Below, piece after piece: positions 6,031 to 6,154 of a stretch of DNA of 6,154 bases. Each line of letters opens with the position of its first letter. The stretch's first letter is position 1. Source of the DNA: Deltaproteobacteria bacterium. Its GTDB lineage: Bacteria; Desulfobacterota; Desulfobacteria; Desulfobacterales; ETH-SRB1. The notes beneath the pieces were generated by a model. The model made no database searches, had not been told where the DNA came from, and was given only the letters and a program-made list of their open reading frames with translations. Both the position numbers and the translations under genes were made by a program. The stretch covers positions 1 through 6,154 of the forward strand of contig DAOUSD010000117.1 of the NCBI GenBank assembly GCA_030627405.1. The letters are read 5' to 3'.

Positions 6031-6094
6031 TTAGCAATTAGCTTTTAGCAGTTAGCCTTTAGCTAAAAGCTAACCGCTAATGGCTAATAGCTTA
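6031..6094. repeat. Mirrored TTAGC/GCTAA heptad array downstream of scpB
   Basis: Five TTAGC cores start at 6031, 6038, 6045, 6052 and 6059. GCTAA cores then start at 6062, 6069, 6076 and 6083, with a degenerate GCTTA at 6090. The spacing is exactly 7 nt within each arm. The two orientations meet in the 10-bp palindrome TTTAGCTAAA (6058-6067), whose central GC is shared by both arms. Folded, each 5-nt core pairs with its mirror while the intervening dinucleotides mostly mismatch, giving a regular 5-paired, 2-unpaired stem. Positions 6065-6087 exactly repeat 24-46. Confidence 0.88.
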
Positions 6095-6115
6095 ATTAAA
6101 CAGATAACACATTCA

Positions 6116-6150
6116 GCTAAGAGCCAAGAGCTAATGGCTAATAGCTTTTT
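6116..6150. repeat. Second GCTAANN array at the window end, with a weak terminator-like stem
   Basis: Units start at 6116 (GCTAAGA), 6123 (GCCAAGA), 6130 (GCTAATG) and 6137 (GCTAATA), followed by GC at 6144. It is separated from the previous array by about 20 nt of AT-rich sequence. AGCTA (6129-6133) can pair with TAGCT (6142-6146) and the stem can extend by A-T and G-T pairs into the T run ending at 6150, so weak transcription termination for the upstream cluster on the + strand is possible. The window ends here, so the array may continue. Confidence 0.7.
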
Positions 6151-6154
6151 CACA

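Noticed and set aside
6031..6150. CRISPR-like array downstream of scpB.
   Set aside because: The repeat unit is 7 nt with 2-nt spacers, there are no unique spacers of about 30 nt, and no cas gene is nearby. These are short tandem repeats.

Overview
The window looks like a bacterial chromosome segment of moderate GC content (roughly 40-45% by eye) carrying a compact housekeeping cluster on the + strand: a DHH-CBS-CBS-nucleotidyltransferase fusion, an M50 membrane metalloprotease, trpS, scpA and scpB. From general knowledge this order, especially the long fusion followed by M50, trpS, scpA and scpB, is typical of former Deltaproteobacteria (Geobacter- and Desulfobacterales-like Desulfobacterota). 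That assignment is an inference from synteny and protein flavour; no rRNA or other marker is present.

Layout. Positions 1-131 hold a short GCTAANN heptad array and the leader of the first gene. A 905-residue fusion (132-2849, TTG start) would act on tRNA 3' ends and probably on small nucleotides or oligoribonucleotides. It overlaps by 74 nt with the site-2-protease-like gene (2776-3438). After 25 nt comes trpS (3464-4450), with a good Shine-Dalgarno and a four-cysteine pattern suggesting an Fe-S cluster. A 104-nt spacer with a mirrored heptad array leads to scpA (4555-5265). A 69-nt spacer dominated by a hairpin leads to scpB (5335-5958). The last 196 bases hold no gene; they hold a mirrored GCTAANN array and a second short array, possibly with weak termination.

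How the genes fit together. ScpA and ScpB are the non-SMC subunits of the SMC-ScpAB condensin that compacts and segregates chromosomes. TrpS and the nucleotidyltransferase fusion both serve tRNA function (charging and 3'-end building or repair). The M50 protein probably cleaves substrates in the inner membrane. All five genes are intact, co-directional and closely spaced, so at least partial co-transcription is likely.

The most unusual signal is non-coding. Every spacer longer than about 60 nt contains an array with an exact 7-nt period, and the three spacers downstream of trpS, scpA and scpB also form inverted repeats. The core differs by site (GCTAANN, TTYACRG, AGGCTGA), but the period and the tendency to mirror are shared. 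The copies flanking the cluster share an exact 23-bp match. No mobile element with its own gene, CRISPR array, tRNA or rRNA was found. No gene-free stretch exceeds 300 bases.
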